Below, piece after piece: positions 23,324 to 34,125 of a DNA stretch of 64,000 bases. Both the position numbers and the translations under genes were made by a program. The stretch comes from Coniella vitis. Lineage: Eukaryota > Ascomycota > Sordariomycetes > Diaporthales > Schizoparmaceae. Below the pieces are notes generated by a model, which was given only the letters and a program-made list of their open reading frames with translations, was not told the origin of the DNA and searched no databases. The stretch lies in contig WUJK01000008.1 in the NCBI GenBank assembly GCA_011317545.1, forward strand, positions 620,001 to 684,000, read 5' to 3'. The number at the start of each line of letters is the position of its first letter. The stretch's first letter is position 1.

Positions 23324-25135
23324 ATGGCCTCTGTCAGTCCCGACACGACGACGCAGTCACCACCACAGCCATCACCTCCTCCTCCTCCTCCAAATGAGCC
23401 CACCATCCCCCGCCCCAGACTCTTCACCACGACATCCTACCCAGCCACCTCCTTCCCCTTCTCCCGGCGCAGCAGCAGCAGCAGCAACAACAACAAAGAC
23501 CCTTCCACCCGCTACGGCCGCTACGAGCCCTTCCATGAATTCAGCAACCTCTCCTCCGCAGGCCACGCCAGCATAGGCCACCGGACCTTCCACGCCGGCA
23601 GCAGCAGCCGCAAACGCCTCACCATTGACTGCGAATTCCTCTTTCGCCGCTCCCAGTGGGGCGTGCTGGGCGGCGGGGACGACGAGCCCAGCAGGTGCCC
23701 CGCGGGCATCATCTACCTGAATCTGCACTTTGGGTCGCCGCAGGGGTGCCGTGTGCGCAGCGCGACGGTGACCATTACGCTGGACGAACGCGATCCGGTG
23801 CTGGCGTCTGCACGAGGACAGGCCGGGGCCAGAGGCGGCGGCGCGGCACACGCAGGCCGGCACCACCACAGCAGGCAGAGACCTCTTCACCCTCTGGGCC
23901 GCCCCGTGCAAATCACGCCCTGGTTCGGGCCCGAGCAGCTGGGCGGCGAGACCAAGAGCGCCAGTGTCCGGTCCACCCGGAGGGCCATCCCTGAGGTCAA
24001 CGTGCTGGGCAATGGCGCGGGCGGGGTGGGCTACGAGCGATCCACGTCCTTTGTGCACCAGGCGCGGTGGTCGTTCCACGGACAGCGGCTCCCCGAGGAC
24101 AACAGCCCGCTCTACCGCACGATTCAGTGGGAGCTGAGCGAGAATGAGCTCGAGCGCCAGAGTTTCCACAGCAGGACGGTGCGAACGGCCTTTGCGTTTG
24201 AGCATGCGGGGCAGCCGTTCTTGATGAAGGTTGACATTCACGGGAAACTGGAGAGTTGGCGTGATCGGGTGAGGTCCAGGTTTTCTTTTGGCGGCGGGAG
24301 CGGTGGCAACAAGGGAAATCGAGTGACGACGTTGTTGGATTTTGAGGACTACACAAAGTATACCAAGAGGCTGGATGGATTGGCCGAGGGCCTGCGCAGG
24401 GCGATGGAGATGGAGAATATGCAGGAGGTGCCGGTTGTGATTCCGGATGCATTTCCAGACACCTCGTTCCGACCAGGAGGACGGCTTCCGAGTGATGAAG
24501 ACGGCGATCCGCAGAAGGACGAAGAGTCGGCCATAGAACCTGGGACAGCGCGAGCCGAACCGGGACCTGGCCAGCCGCTGGTAGAAAATGCCAATGACAG
24601 ACCGCAGTTGCTACCAAGCCAGGTCGATCCGCTGTTGTCGTCAGCGTCAGAAGGGGGGATGACAGCCCAGGATATCCGAAACATCATCGCCATGATCAAA
24701 CAACACTCCCACTTGCCTGGTCACGCCATGTCCAGCTGGGCAGATCTCCCTGCAGGAGGAGGCTCCGCAGCATCAGCCTCCACCAAGTCGCATCAGGGAA
24801 CGGTCGTCGCCTCGGAGGAGACCGTAATTGGCACGGAGCCGCCGGCATATGGTGTTCCTGGGGCCGAGCAAGATGCAAATGATGGCACGGCGAGGGCGTC
24901 AAGAGAGGCCACGGCATCAACGAGCGAGCGCAAACGCCAAGGCGAGATGGATGCGGCAGAGCTGCTGAGTATCCCATTTGTGCTGGCGATTCTGCAGTTG
25001 CTGTCGAGCCTGATGAACACTCTTGGCTATCTCCCAGCCACATCCAGAAGACGGGGCATACTCGAGAGCCAGGGTGAGGGCCGGGCGCAGCAGGAAGAAG
25101 AAGAAGAAGGACGCCGTGAGGAAGCCGTGTCTTGA
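23324..25135 (+). CDS. Fungal protein of unknown function with a possible beta-sandwich and a hydrophobic C-terminal segment
   Basis: Uninterrupted frame of 603 residues. The first 90 residues are Pro/Ser/Asn-rich and disordered. A folded part follows, about residues 98-310, with alternating hydrophobic strands (LTIDCEFLFRR, GIIYLNLHFGS, RVRSATVTITLDE), ITPWFGPEQLGG and FVHQARWSFHGQ...YRTIQWELSENE, then AFAFEHAGQPFLMKVDIHG. Such patterns suggest a beta-rich domain, but I do not recognise a named family. Residues 565-590 (LLSIPFVLAILQLLSSLMNTLGYL) are hydrophobic enough for a membrane segment or amphipathic anchor. The tail is Glu-rich. The stop is only 35 bp from the convergent Zn2Cys6 regulator, so the two transcripts probably overlap. 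Confidence 0.75.
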   Translation: MASVSPDTTTQSPPQPSPPPPPPNEPTIPRPRLFTTTSYPATSFPFSRRSSSSSNNNKDPSTRYGRYEPFHEFSNLSSAGHASIGHRTFHAGSSSRKRLTIDCEFLFRRSQWGVLGGGDDEPSRCPAGIIYLNLHFGSPQGCRVRSATVTITLDERDPVLASARGQAGARGGGAAHAGRHHHSRQRPLHPLGRPVQITPWFGPEQLGGETKSASVRSTRRAIPEVNVLGNGAGGVGYERSTSFVHQARWSFHGQRLPEDNSPLYRTIQWELSENELERQSFHSRTVRTAFAFEHAGQPFLMKVDIHGKLESWRDRVRSRFSFGGGSGGNKGNRVTTLLDFEDYTKYTKRLDGLAEGLRRAMEMENMQEVPVVIPDAFPDTSFRPGGRLPSDEDGDPQKDEESAIEPGTARAEPGPGQPLVENANDRPQLLPSQVDPLLSSASEGGMTAQDIRNIIAMIKQHSHLPGHAMSSWADLPAGGGSAASASTKSHQGTVVASEETVIGTEPPAYGVPGAEQDANDGTARASREATASTSERKRQGEMDAAELLSIPFVLAILQLLSSLMNTLGYLPATSRRRGILESQGEGRAQQEEEEEGRREEAVS

Positions 25136-25170
25136 CTCTCGAGACTGGCCAGCTTTGGCGGTGTTGATAG

Positions 25171-27388
25171 CTAGCCCTGGTCAGAAGCAGAACCGAGCAT
25201 GAACTGGTCCCAAAACGCCCAATCGGTGAGATGAATCTCAAAGTCCTCGACAGTACTGCCATCAGAGCTACTACTCCAAGTACCAAAGGCAGGTTTGGAT
25301 CCCAACCCCCACGAAGGGTCCGTCAAAACGCCAACACCTACCCCGTCTGCTTGCAAATCCGAGCCGTTCGACACTGCGTTGGCTTGATCGCCGCCCACCG
25401 CCACCCTCAGATGCTCAAAAAGCGCTGGTTCCTCACCACAGCCATCCCCAGCACTCGCCGGGGTAGCCGCCCACGCCTCCACCATCGCCTTCCAAACGGA
25501 CGCATGCATGGCCCGTCGCGACGTCTGGATCTCCGGGTGATGCCGTATCGTCTCAGCCATCTTCTTCCAGGCTGTGTCCGTCTCTTCGCGCGAGAGAAGA
25601 GGCGAGCTCGACTTGGAAGCCGCCGTGGGACTTGCCCGAGACGAGGCGGTGATGCTCTTCAGCGTACACATGAGCGCGTTCCAGAGGTAGAACTTTTCGA
25701 CTTGCCACAGCCAAGGTTTCAGGTCAGGGTGCGCATAGATGGCGTTGTTGGCGTCTAGGATCTTTTGCGCGAGGTTGTAGAGAAGACGGTGCTCTGTAGG
25801 ATCAAGGGGTGTGCGCTGCTGGCCCTGGTTGAGAAGGGGTTGCATGCGATGGCGGAGGCGGACGACGTTGGCCGCGGAGCGGGCAATGAGGAGAACGAGG
25901 TAGTGGAGAGGGTCAGCAAGGGACAGCAGCTGTTAGTACATGAAATAAAAGCAAAGATCGGACTGAAAGAAGGGAAAAAGATAAACACTCACTAACAACA
26001 TCACAATACCTCAGAAACTTGTCCTCAATCTGGGCCTCAACCTCGTCAATCATCGCAAGACTCTCCCCAATCGACCGCCACGGCCTCGTTGGGCCCTTTG
26101 CATGACCACTCTCAGCACTATTGCTCGCGCCCCAGTTCAACGCCTTGCGCGTATAGAATTCAGACAGCTCAGCCCGCGCCAGGACATACATCATATCCGT
26201 CGCCCCCTTCGTCTCGGGAGGCATCTCCTCCATGCCAGGGTAGATTCGCGCATCGTCTACGTTGAGCGGCTTGCGCACATCCCACTCGCTGGGAGGAATG
26301 GTGATCCCCGTGCCCGCGTGCTGGGCTGCAAATCCATCCAGTGGCACAAGTTGCCAGAACACGCGACGACGCATCTGGACCTCAAACGGCGGAAGATGCG
26401 TCGTCTCGCCCGGGTCTCGGTGTAGGCCCATGCGCTGAGCAATGCGCAGGCCGATGCCCGTCAGGATCCAGTAGGTGTGCGGGTCAATGTATCCCCGTGC
26501 GCAAACGAGAAAGAGCAAGTAGGCTTGCATGACGGGGAACGCGGTTGTTTTGAGCCATGAGGCGTTGATGAGGGCTTGGTTCAGTGCGCGCTGGTAGCGT
26601 GCGAGGAGCAAGGGCCGTGCCGCGTGGAACTCGCGCTGGCATGCGTCGTCGGAGAGGGAGTAGATGGCCGAGTGGTAGATGGCAAAGAGCTGGCACTCCT
26701 GATGGCGCGTCGCGGTGCCAGGGCTGCGGGATACGCTGGTGAGCATGTCGCTTGTCGTGGGGATATGGAGAATGCGACAGAGTGGCTCGATATTGTGCAT
26801 GTGAGCGCGCCACAACTTCAGGGCGTCTTCCTGGCTCGGGTGGAAATGAACTAGATTTTGAGATGTGCCTGGGAGCACATCAAAGATAGTATCCAATGCA
26901 TGGATTGGCGAAGGGAGAGACAGGCCTCCCTCTGAATCGTCCGACAGGTCCTGGAGTTCATCGCCTCCGGTGTCGAGCCACACGGCACTGTTGATATACC
27001 GTGACTTGCCTCCTGCTGAGAGGAACCTGCCGGTCGTGTTCACCTCCGAGTCTTGCACTTGTTTTCCAGCGCTAATCCCAGCATGCGCTTCCTGGCCCTC
27101 TGCCTCGTCCAGCAGTCCGTTCTTGCGCAGAATCCCTTCATAGCGTTCGAGCCGCTCCTGGATGCCCTCTTGGGCGGTCACGAGCCCACCTTGGGTGTCA
27201 CTGGCCTTGCGCTTTCTGCGTCGTGGCCTCGGAGGCGTCTGGTAGACGCATTCCTGTCTGTACTTGACGCAACAGGCACATCTGGGTGTGGTTCTGCTGC
27301 ACTTGACCTTGCGGCGCACGCACGCTTGGCAGTTGTAAGCCATGAGTGTGTTTGTGCTTGCTGCGGGACCATCATGGTCGGTTTCCAT
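25171..27388 (-). CDS. Zn2Cys6 transcription factor with fungal-specific regulatory domain
   Basis: Binuclear zinc-cluster regulator of 716 residues in two exons: 27388-25997 and 25929-25171. The DNA-binding cluster has cysteines at 20, 23, 30, 37, 40 and 47 (C-x2-C-x6-C-x6-C-x2-C-x6-C) followed by a basic stretch PRPRRRKRK. A short coiled-coil linker follows (QERLERYEGILRKNG). The fungal transcription factor middle homology region starts around residue 210; it includes QAYLLFLVCARGYIDPHTYWILTGIGLRIAQRMGLHRD and MRRRVFWQLVPLD. The donor is GTTAGT, chosen over the nearby GTGAGT because only phase 0 keeps the second exon open. Its targets cannot be read from sequence. It faces away from the MFSD5-type transporter across 758 bp, a layout sometimes seen for local regulators. 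Confidence 0.88.
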
Positions 27389-28146
27389 GGCGAAATAATC
27401 CCCTACAGGCTCAGGCTCAGCAGCTTCTCTTCCTTTCTGCTTTATAGCGTGCAGCCGATATTGGCCAAGGCATTTACAAGGGGAAAAGCCAACAATGCTG
27501 GATGAGATCCGTGGGCCATCGGGACAAGTAAATGATGGAGATGTTTGTCGATATTGTCTCTCGGCCCCGAGAAAATAGGCAGAGTGAGCACCTGTTTCCA
27601 GGCCCCAACCCAACCGGTATAGCGCTTGGCGCAGCGTTTGTATCGATAATGTCTTTGGGCACTGTTTAGTGCTTCGACAGGCCCTCCGATCTCATTTTTG
27701 CAGGCTGGTCGGGCCACCAGACTTGTCCAGATCCGCCGGCCTCTTCGCGCCGAGATATGACCCAACCGAACGTCCGTCTTGAGCCTGAGCAAAGTTGATC
27801 TCAAAAGTGCTGGGCTGTTCGTCTGTCGATTTGCCCACGGATAATGCGCCTTGCACGTTCATGAGCCAAGTATCACTGCGCGGCAACCGTCTCAGCGGGA
27901 TAGGAAACGTGTGCCCGCGCTCAGATAGTATTAGGGGCGTCGAGCCCCAGACAGGCTAGGTTACAGATGCTCTTCCAGCGTGTTTTGCTCTGTGCGTTGT
28001 TCGCCAGTCGGTGAGGCCACATCATTGTTTCTAAACCTTGTTTTGAACGTAGAGAGGCCCGTAGGCAATGTCTTTCTGTACATTTTACAGTGATCGTCTC
28101 TTTTTGAATTCATCATTGCTGGATCCTCGTCGCTTGAGTCAACATC
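27389..28146. other. Divergent promoter: Zn2Cys6 factor and MFS transporter
   Basis: 758 bp with no credible gene. Short Arg/Ala-rich frames only. Confidence 0.5.
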
Positions 28147-29660
28147 ATGGACAACTACCAGTCGAACCTTGCCGGCTTGTTGGGCCTATCCGCAGCGCTG
28201 TTTCTGGCACAGAGGACACTGCAGAGAGAGGCTGTTGTTATCGAATCTTCTGAAAAGAAGGATACAGTCAATGAAAGAGCAGGTGATGCTGCAAAGGCAT
28301 CGCAATGGTCGTTTTTGACCGTTTATGCCCTGGTTATGGGCTCCGACTGGCTGCAGGTATGCATCATCAACTCACGCCGCCTTTTTCTCTCTTCTTCTTC
28401 CTTCTTCTTCTCATTCCTTTCTTCATGTTCGAGTGCATTCTCACCTATCGCATCCACTCACAGGGCCCCTTCCTCTACTCACTCTACCGCGAAGAACACA
28501 ATGTCCCTTCACCCACAATCTCAGCCCTCTTCACAACAGGCTTCCTCTCAGGCGCCGTCTCGGGCTATGCAACAGGGGCGCTAGCCGACAAGCACGGCCG
28601 GAAAAAGGCCTGCCAGTTGTTCTGCATCGTATACGCGCTGTCGTGCCTGCTCACCATTGCTCCCGGCCGCGGCTCGTGGGGCCTTGCGCTCCTCTTTGCC
28701 GGGCGCGTCCTCGGCGGGCTGGCAACGAGTCTGCTCTTCAGCGTCTTTGAAAGCTGGATGGTGACGGATTTTCACGCGCGCGGGCTGGGCAAGCGCGGGG
28801 CCGGCGGCGATCTGTCGCGGACGTTTGGCCTCATGAGCACGCTCAACAGTGTCGTCGCGATTGCGAGCGGTGTCTCGAGCGAGTGGATGGTGGACGTGGC
28901 AGGCACGCGCAAGGCCCCCTTTGTTGCGGCTGTGGTGCTGCTGGGCGCTGCCCTGTGGATCATCTCGACGACCTGGGCCGAGAACTACGGCAACGCGGCC
29001 ACGAAGCAGAAGGCGGACACTACCACGACGGGTGCCGGTGGACGCAAGCTTGGGGAGATGCTCCGGGATCCGCGCATCGCGTGTCTGGGCTTGGCGTCGA
29101 CCATGTTTGAGGGCTCCATGTACCTCTTTGTCTTCTTCTGGGGCCCTGCTCTGTCATCTGCGCGCCAACGCACCGCCGCTGCCATCTCCCAAACCGCAGC
29201 AAGAACCACCGCGGGACTGCCCTACGGCATCATCTTTGCAAGCTTCATGGCCTCTGTGTTGGCGGCATCGCTGACGTTCAACCTGGTGATGCACAAGAGG
29301 CTTCTCAAGTTCACCCATCTGCTCGTGGGGATCCTCGGGGTTGCCGGTTGGGTGCTGTACACACTTGAGCAGCCTCGTGGGGAGCAGCGCACGTTTTGGC
29401 TGTTTTGCCTGTTTGAGGCATGTGTCGGAATGTATTGGCCGTGCATGGGGTATCTCAAAGGCCAGCTGATTGAGGACGGGACCCGCGCGCAGCTGTACGG
29501 CATCCTACGGGTTCCGCTGAATGCATTTGTCGTGGTGTCCTTGTATCTCACTGGGGACGGCGAGGCGTATAGCCAGGCATTCGCTGTCTGCTCCAGACTG
29601 TTGCTTGCGGCAATCGGAGGCTTGTATGCGATGATTCTGACTGGGGGGCAAGTCTTCTGA
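28147..29660 (+). CDS. MFSD5-type (molybdate-anion) MFS transporter
   Basis: Major facilitator superfamily protein of the MFS_5/MFSD5 group, whose algal and human members import molybdate. Exons 28147-28356 and 28464-29660 give 468 residues, typical for the group. The signature SDWLQGPFLYSLY is restored by the splice (CTGCAG|GTATGC...CACAG|GGC). The first cytoplasmic loop is ADKHGRKKACQ, and LLFSVFESWMV is the highly characteristic helix-5 motif. About twelve hydrophobic segments are visible, starting with residues 8-24. Fungal members are annotated as molybdate transporters by similarity only; the substrate here is inferred. Confidence 0.88.
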
Positions 29661-29998
29661 TCAGTGTGTGGACGAATGAGTTTCCCATATCCGTCATTGT
29701 GCCTGTCCTTTATCGTCGGGCCCGAAAGAAAGCGGCGCCTCGGGCCCGAAACATGGGTAGCAATGGCTTGTTGGCAGACTTGCATTCTGACAAGCCAAGA
29801 GTATCCATCCTTCAAACATCATCGACATGATGTAATAGGTCGAATGAGGCCAGACGCTTGTCATAGGAAACAATAAGAACACTCGCATATAAAACGGCCT
29901 CTTGTCCTGCCGCTCAGAGGGGCCATCTAGACCGGTGATTCCACATTTCCAAGAGACACAGCCACCATATACTTTTCCACTTGCCCACGCCACACCTC
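29661..29998. other. Promoter of the FAD monooxygenase gene
   Basis: 338 bp between two co-directional genes; nothing else seen. Confidence 0.5.
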
Positions 29999-31440
29999 AT
30001 GGATCCTCTCAACATTCTCATCGTCGGCTGTTCGATAGCCGGTCCAGCTTTGGCGACTTGCCTGCTCATAACAGACCTGCCAGCCACCCAAAAACCGCAC
30101 ATTACCATCTTGGAGCGCTCAGATGGGATACGCACCGAAGGCCAGAACATTGACGTGCGCGGAGCGGGCGTCACGATCCTCCACCGTCTGGGCATCGAAA
30201 AGGCTGTCCGTGCCAAGACGACTGGCGAAGAAGGAGTGCGCATTGTCGACTCGCGGAACCGGACGTGGGGTCGGTTTGCGGCGGACAAGAGCGGCCAAAC
30301 GGCGACACCCACCGCCGACATTGAGATTCTGCGGGGAACACTGGCAGAAATCCTGTTTCAACGCGCTCGTTCGGTCAGCCAGGCAGTACAGACACAGGGT
30401 GGCAGAGGCATCGAGTTCCTCTGGGGAGACTGGCTCGATGCCATTCAGCAGGACGGCAACACGGTCAATGTTCACTTCACAAAGAGCGGCAAGACGAGGG
30501 CCTTCGATCTAGTCATTGGCGCAGATGGACTGCAAAGCACAACAAGAAGCATGGCCTGGGGCTCACAGGCTGATAGTGCGCTTCAGAAGCTGGCTGGCGG
30601 TGTATATGGGGCCTTCTTCAGTATTGCAGCGTGGGAGACGCACGAGGAGACCATGTGGCGCAAGTGGTATCACGCGCCAGGGCGCAGGGGCATCATGGTA
30701 CGCCCCCACGAGGAACCGGGGCGCGTGACGGCGTTCATGACAGTCATCAACGACACGGACAAAAGACTCGCGCAAATTGCCACCAGGAAGCGCGAGGACG
30801 TGGCCGCGCAGAAGAGACTGATGAGGGAATACTTTGGCGAGTCAGGCTGGGAGTGTGCGAGGGTGGTCGACGGGATGATGCAGTCGGACGATTTCTACTA
30901 CGACATGATCGCACAAGTCAAACTGGAGCACTGGAGCAAAGGTCGAGTGGCTTTGGTGGGCGATGCTGGGTGAGTCCCATCCTCCTTGGCTCCTGGCCCG
31001 ATGCCCAACCATCCGCAATCCACACAAAGCTTGGTGTCTGTGTGACTGACAGCCGGATCAGGTACTGTGCCAGTCCCTTTTCGGGAATGGGCACAACGCT
31101 GGGTTTGACGGGAGCGTGGACGCTGGCTGGGTGTATCCTCGAGCACCACACTGATCACGAGCGAGCCTTTGGCGCTTATGAGGCCAGAATGAAGCCGACG
31201 GTGGCGCTGGCGCAGAAGCTGTCGCCGGGAATGCCGCGCAGCCTTCACCCGGTAACCCGTGGGGGCGTGTGGCTGCTCCACGCCTTTGTGTGGTTGATGC
31301 ACAATCTGAGGGTCTTTTCGTTGATCATGAAGTTGGGCGGGGGTCCTCCAGCGCACTTTGTGCCCGTGGACGAGTTTGGATTCCAGCAGCTGGACGACCT
31401 TGTAATGGAGGAGGAGCAGGCCAGAGTGGAAAAGATCTAG
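29999..31440 (+). CDS. FAD-dependent monooxygenase (PHBH/TetX-like)
   Basis: Class A flavoprotein monooxygenase that hydroxylates aromatic or polyketide-type substrates using NAD(P)H and oxygen. Exons 29999-30969 and 31062-31440 give 449 residues. The N-terminal dinucleotide fold is ILIVGCSIAGPALA (GxGxxG form with Cys and Ser in variable places). The DG motif is DLVIGADGLQS, and the GD motif LVGDAGYCASPFSGMGTTLG is completed across the splice (GG|GTGAGT...ATCAG|G). Near the C-terminus a hydrophobic stretch (GGVWLLHAFVWLMHNLRVFSLIM) may contact a membrane. The ATG is preceded by ACCTC and opens directly on the Rossmann strand, as usual. Such enzymes occur in secondary metabolism and in detoxification. 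No biosynthetic core gene is adjacent. Confidence 0.88.
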
Positions 31441-33249
31441 GCTGAATGGGATCGTGGGACAGCAGAGTAGGCTTGTTATTGTGCTGACAGGATCACGAAT
31501 TGTATCTTTACGATGGAGCATCGACCGCGGGCAGCAGACGTCGAGCCGGTTGTGTGAGGCGTGGACCAAGTTGCGATGTGGTGATGGGGCAAGTTGAGCT
31601 TCCTTTTTTCTGGTGGTGATGACTTCTACTTCTACTTCTATGTGGTACTTACAGGGAACCTGCCCACTGAAGCAGGGTTGCATTAGTGCTGGCTATGGCC
31701 CTAGAGTGCGGCCCGCCCCGGAGACCGGGCAGTGGGCAGGCTGTCAGGCTGTCCAGCGCTGAAAGTACGTACTGTACTAGTAAGTAGTGCTATGTCCACA
31801 GTGATGACCTGGATACCCCGAGCTGAGGCGATCGATGAGGCTCATCGCCCCACTCTCGAGACAAGTGCCCAAGTACCTGTCAACATACCTAGCTCAGTAT
31901 AGTAGTGCACCCACTATTCCCACGCTCACAGTCCGATATATGGCCCGTACAGGTTCGATTCACACGAATACTCTTGGCTGGTGAGCGTCACCAGCGACAT
32001 GCATTCATTCAATCAACCAGAAGAACCAAACCAGCTCGCACCTCGGACTGTCGTCCACCCCGCCTCTGCCACTTCAGCGCATGGGCCAGCGTGTGGCATT
32101 AGAGCCCAGATCTCCCCAGGGGGGGGGCCTAGTGTGGGCTTGCTCGCAGTGACAGGGCTGGCAGGGGTGCGCGAGGTACCTGGAGGGGCCCCTGTTCACG
32201 CCTGTCAAAGTGGCGTGATTTGAGCCAAAAGTGGCCTGAAAGCAATGTCTCCCACTGGAGGGGCCCTCGGGAACAGGGGGACGGTGACTTCTCTTCGGCT
32301 GGAAGGGGGCTGTTGTACTTCTTTTTGGAATTGAATTTTTGCACCACCACCACGACGACGATCACCACTGGGATTGCAAACACCTTCACCATTCTTTCTC
32401 CCGTACCAACTTTGCCAGCGACAGGCCTGCTGTCCCCCAAGACTCAGGACGGCCCGTCTCATCCACCATCTCAACCACACTGCGCGGCCCCACCTGGCGA
32501 TATTCGCCGTCGCTTCTCACCAACCTCAGACCACTCCATCTGGCCGTCACCTCGACAGAGCTCCCGTACTCTCCCTCCAGACGAGCCGACCGTGACCCTG
32601 ACGCGCTCGTATACGGATAGACATTCTCTTCTGCCATCAAACTGCTTTTTCCTGCATGCGGCCCATCTCAAGTGCTGTCTGACCCGCCGACTGCCCAATT
32701 CGATCTCCGCCGTCGAGTTTACCACCCTCCACCGACCAATTGCTCGCTCCAAAGTGGACTTTTTGTGCAACGTCACGCCCTCAACTGGCCCTTGTTCCAC
32801 TCCGACGCCTTTTCTCTGTGCACTCTCGCACTCTCACACACACTCTCTCTCTGTCTCGTTCCCACCAGTAGGCCACGCTTGGCTGGTTCCTCGTCTTGCC
32901 GCCCGCTGCTGCGTCACCGCTGCGAGACCTCTTTCAAGTCTTTTCCACACTTGGAGACAGTCTTGCGTTTTTGCCAGCTACAATCGCCCAATGTCGTCCA
33001 TCACCCGCTGCTAGCCCCTTTCTTTCGCCCATTACAGCAAAACATTGTCGTGGCATAGCCTCAGCAAAGTCTTCTAGGACCGAACACCTTGCTCTCTCTC
33101 TCTCAAGCGCGCTGCTTCAGCCACTGCGTCGATCCCACGGGTACTACGTCCGTTGCCCAAAAAGCATATCTCGCCTGCATCTCCTGATCCGTCAACCCGC
33201 CTGAGCCCTGCGTCGATTCGTGCGGCAATGCTCACTAGATAAGCCGGCC
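31441..33249. other. 1.8-kb upstream region and leader of the bHLH gene
   Basis: The left part has GTAC-type motifs (31765-31795). From about 32340 to 33249 the plus strand is C/T-rich with many CTCTCT runs, as in a long 5' leader. Open frames there are Ser/Pro/Cys-rich and probably untranslated. Confidence 0.5.
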
Positions 33250-33808
33250 ATGGACCCCAACTTGCTCAAACACATCGAGTATTTTCTCGAGCCAAATAGC
33301 CAGGTAAGAACGTATGATGCCGATTTCATGACATTCTTGCTCGCTTGGCTGTCCAAAAGAAGGGGGGGGGGATTCGAGATGGTGAAGGATGCCCAAAAGT
33401 GAGAGGTCATAGAAACCTATAGCCGAACCAAAGCATGCACCAGGATTTCATTACAACAATACTTCCACATGTTATATCTGCTCTCCCCTCTCTTGCATCA
33501 CAATCGATCCCAAAAACAAAAAAAGACAATGGCGGGCTGGCTTTTCTGCTCCAACAGATACTGACTTGTGACAGAATGGCGATTTCGACGGCCAGCAACA
33601 ACGCCGCTTTAATGCTGCCGGCTCCGCCTCCTCGGCTCAAAACTTCTGGGACATGACTGGCCTCAATGTCGACTCTACGTTGGACTCGCCTTCGTCGGGC
33701 CCAAACAGTCTGTCCTTTGAATCCTTTGGTCCGATAAGCAGCCCAGTCTCCGATCATAAGCCCCAGCAAGCGAGGCAGCAGCAACAGCAACAGCAGCAAG
33801 AACAACAA

Positions 33809-33848
<40 letters not shown>

Positions 33849-34081
33849 TGTATGGTCAAAGCTCAAGAATCATACTGCCACCTCGACCTTCCAGGTTAAA
33901 AACAGGGCACGAGCGCAAACGAACCAAACTGAGCACCGAGTCAACCCCTTTTGACAATGTCGACTACTGGATCCAGTTTGATAACGAGGAAGCCGCCGCA
34001 GGGGATGGCGCCAGCATCGATCTCAGTCACCAAAAGTCCAAAGAAGCCCAGCAGATATCTCAAGACCAGTCGCAACAACAA

Positions 34082-34125
<44 letters not shown>

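Noticed and set aside
23372..24241. Minus-strand open frame of 289 residues
   Set aside because: Antisense shadow of the 603-residue gene; no motif.
31930..31970. GGTTCGATTC resembling a tRNA B box
   Set aside because: No matching T-stem, D-arm or acceptor stem can be formed around it.
32220..33014. Plus-strand open frame of 264 residues upstream of the bHLH factor
   Set aside because: C/T-rich leader sequence; the residue pattern is Ser/Pro/Cys-rich with overlapping frames in all phases.
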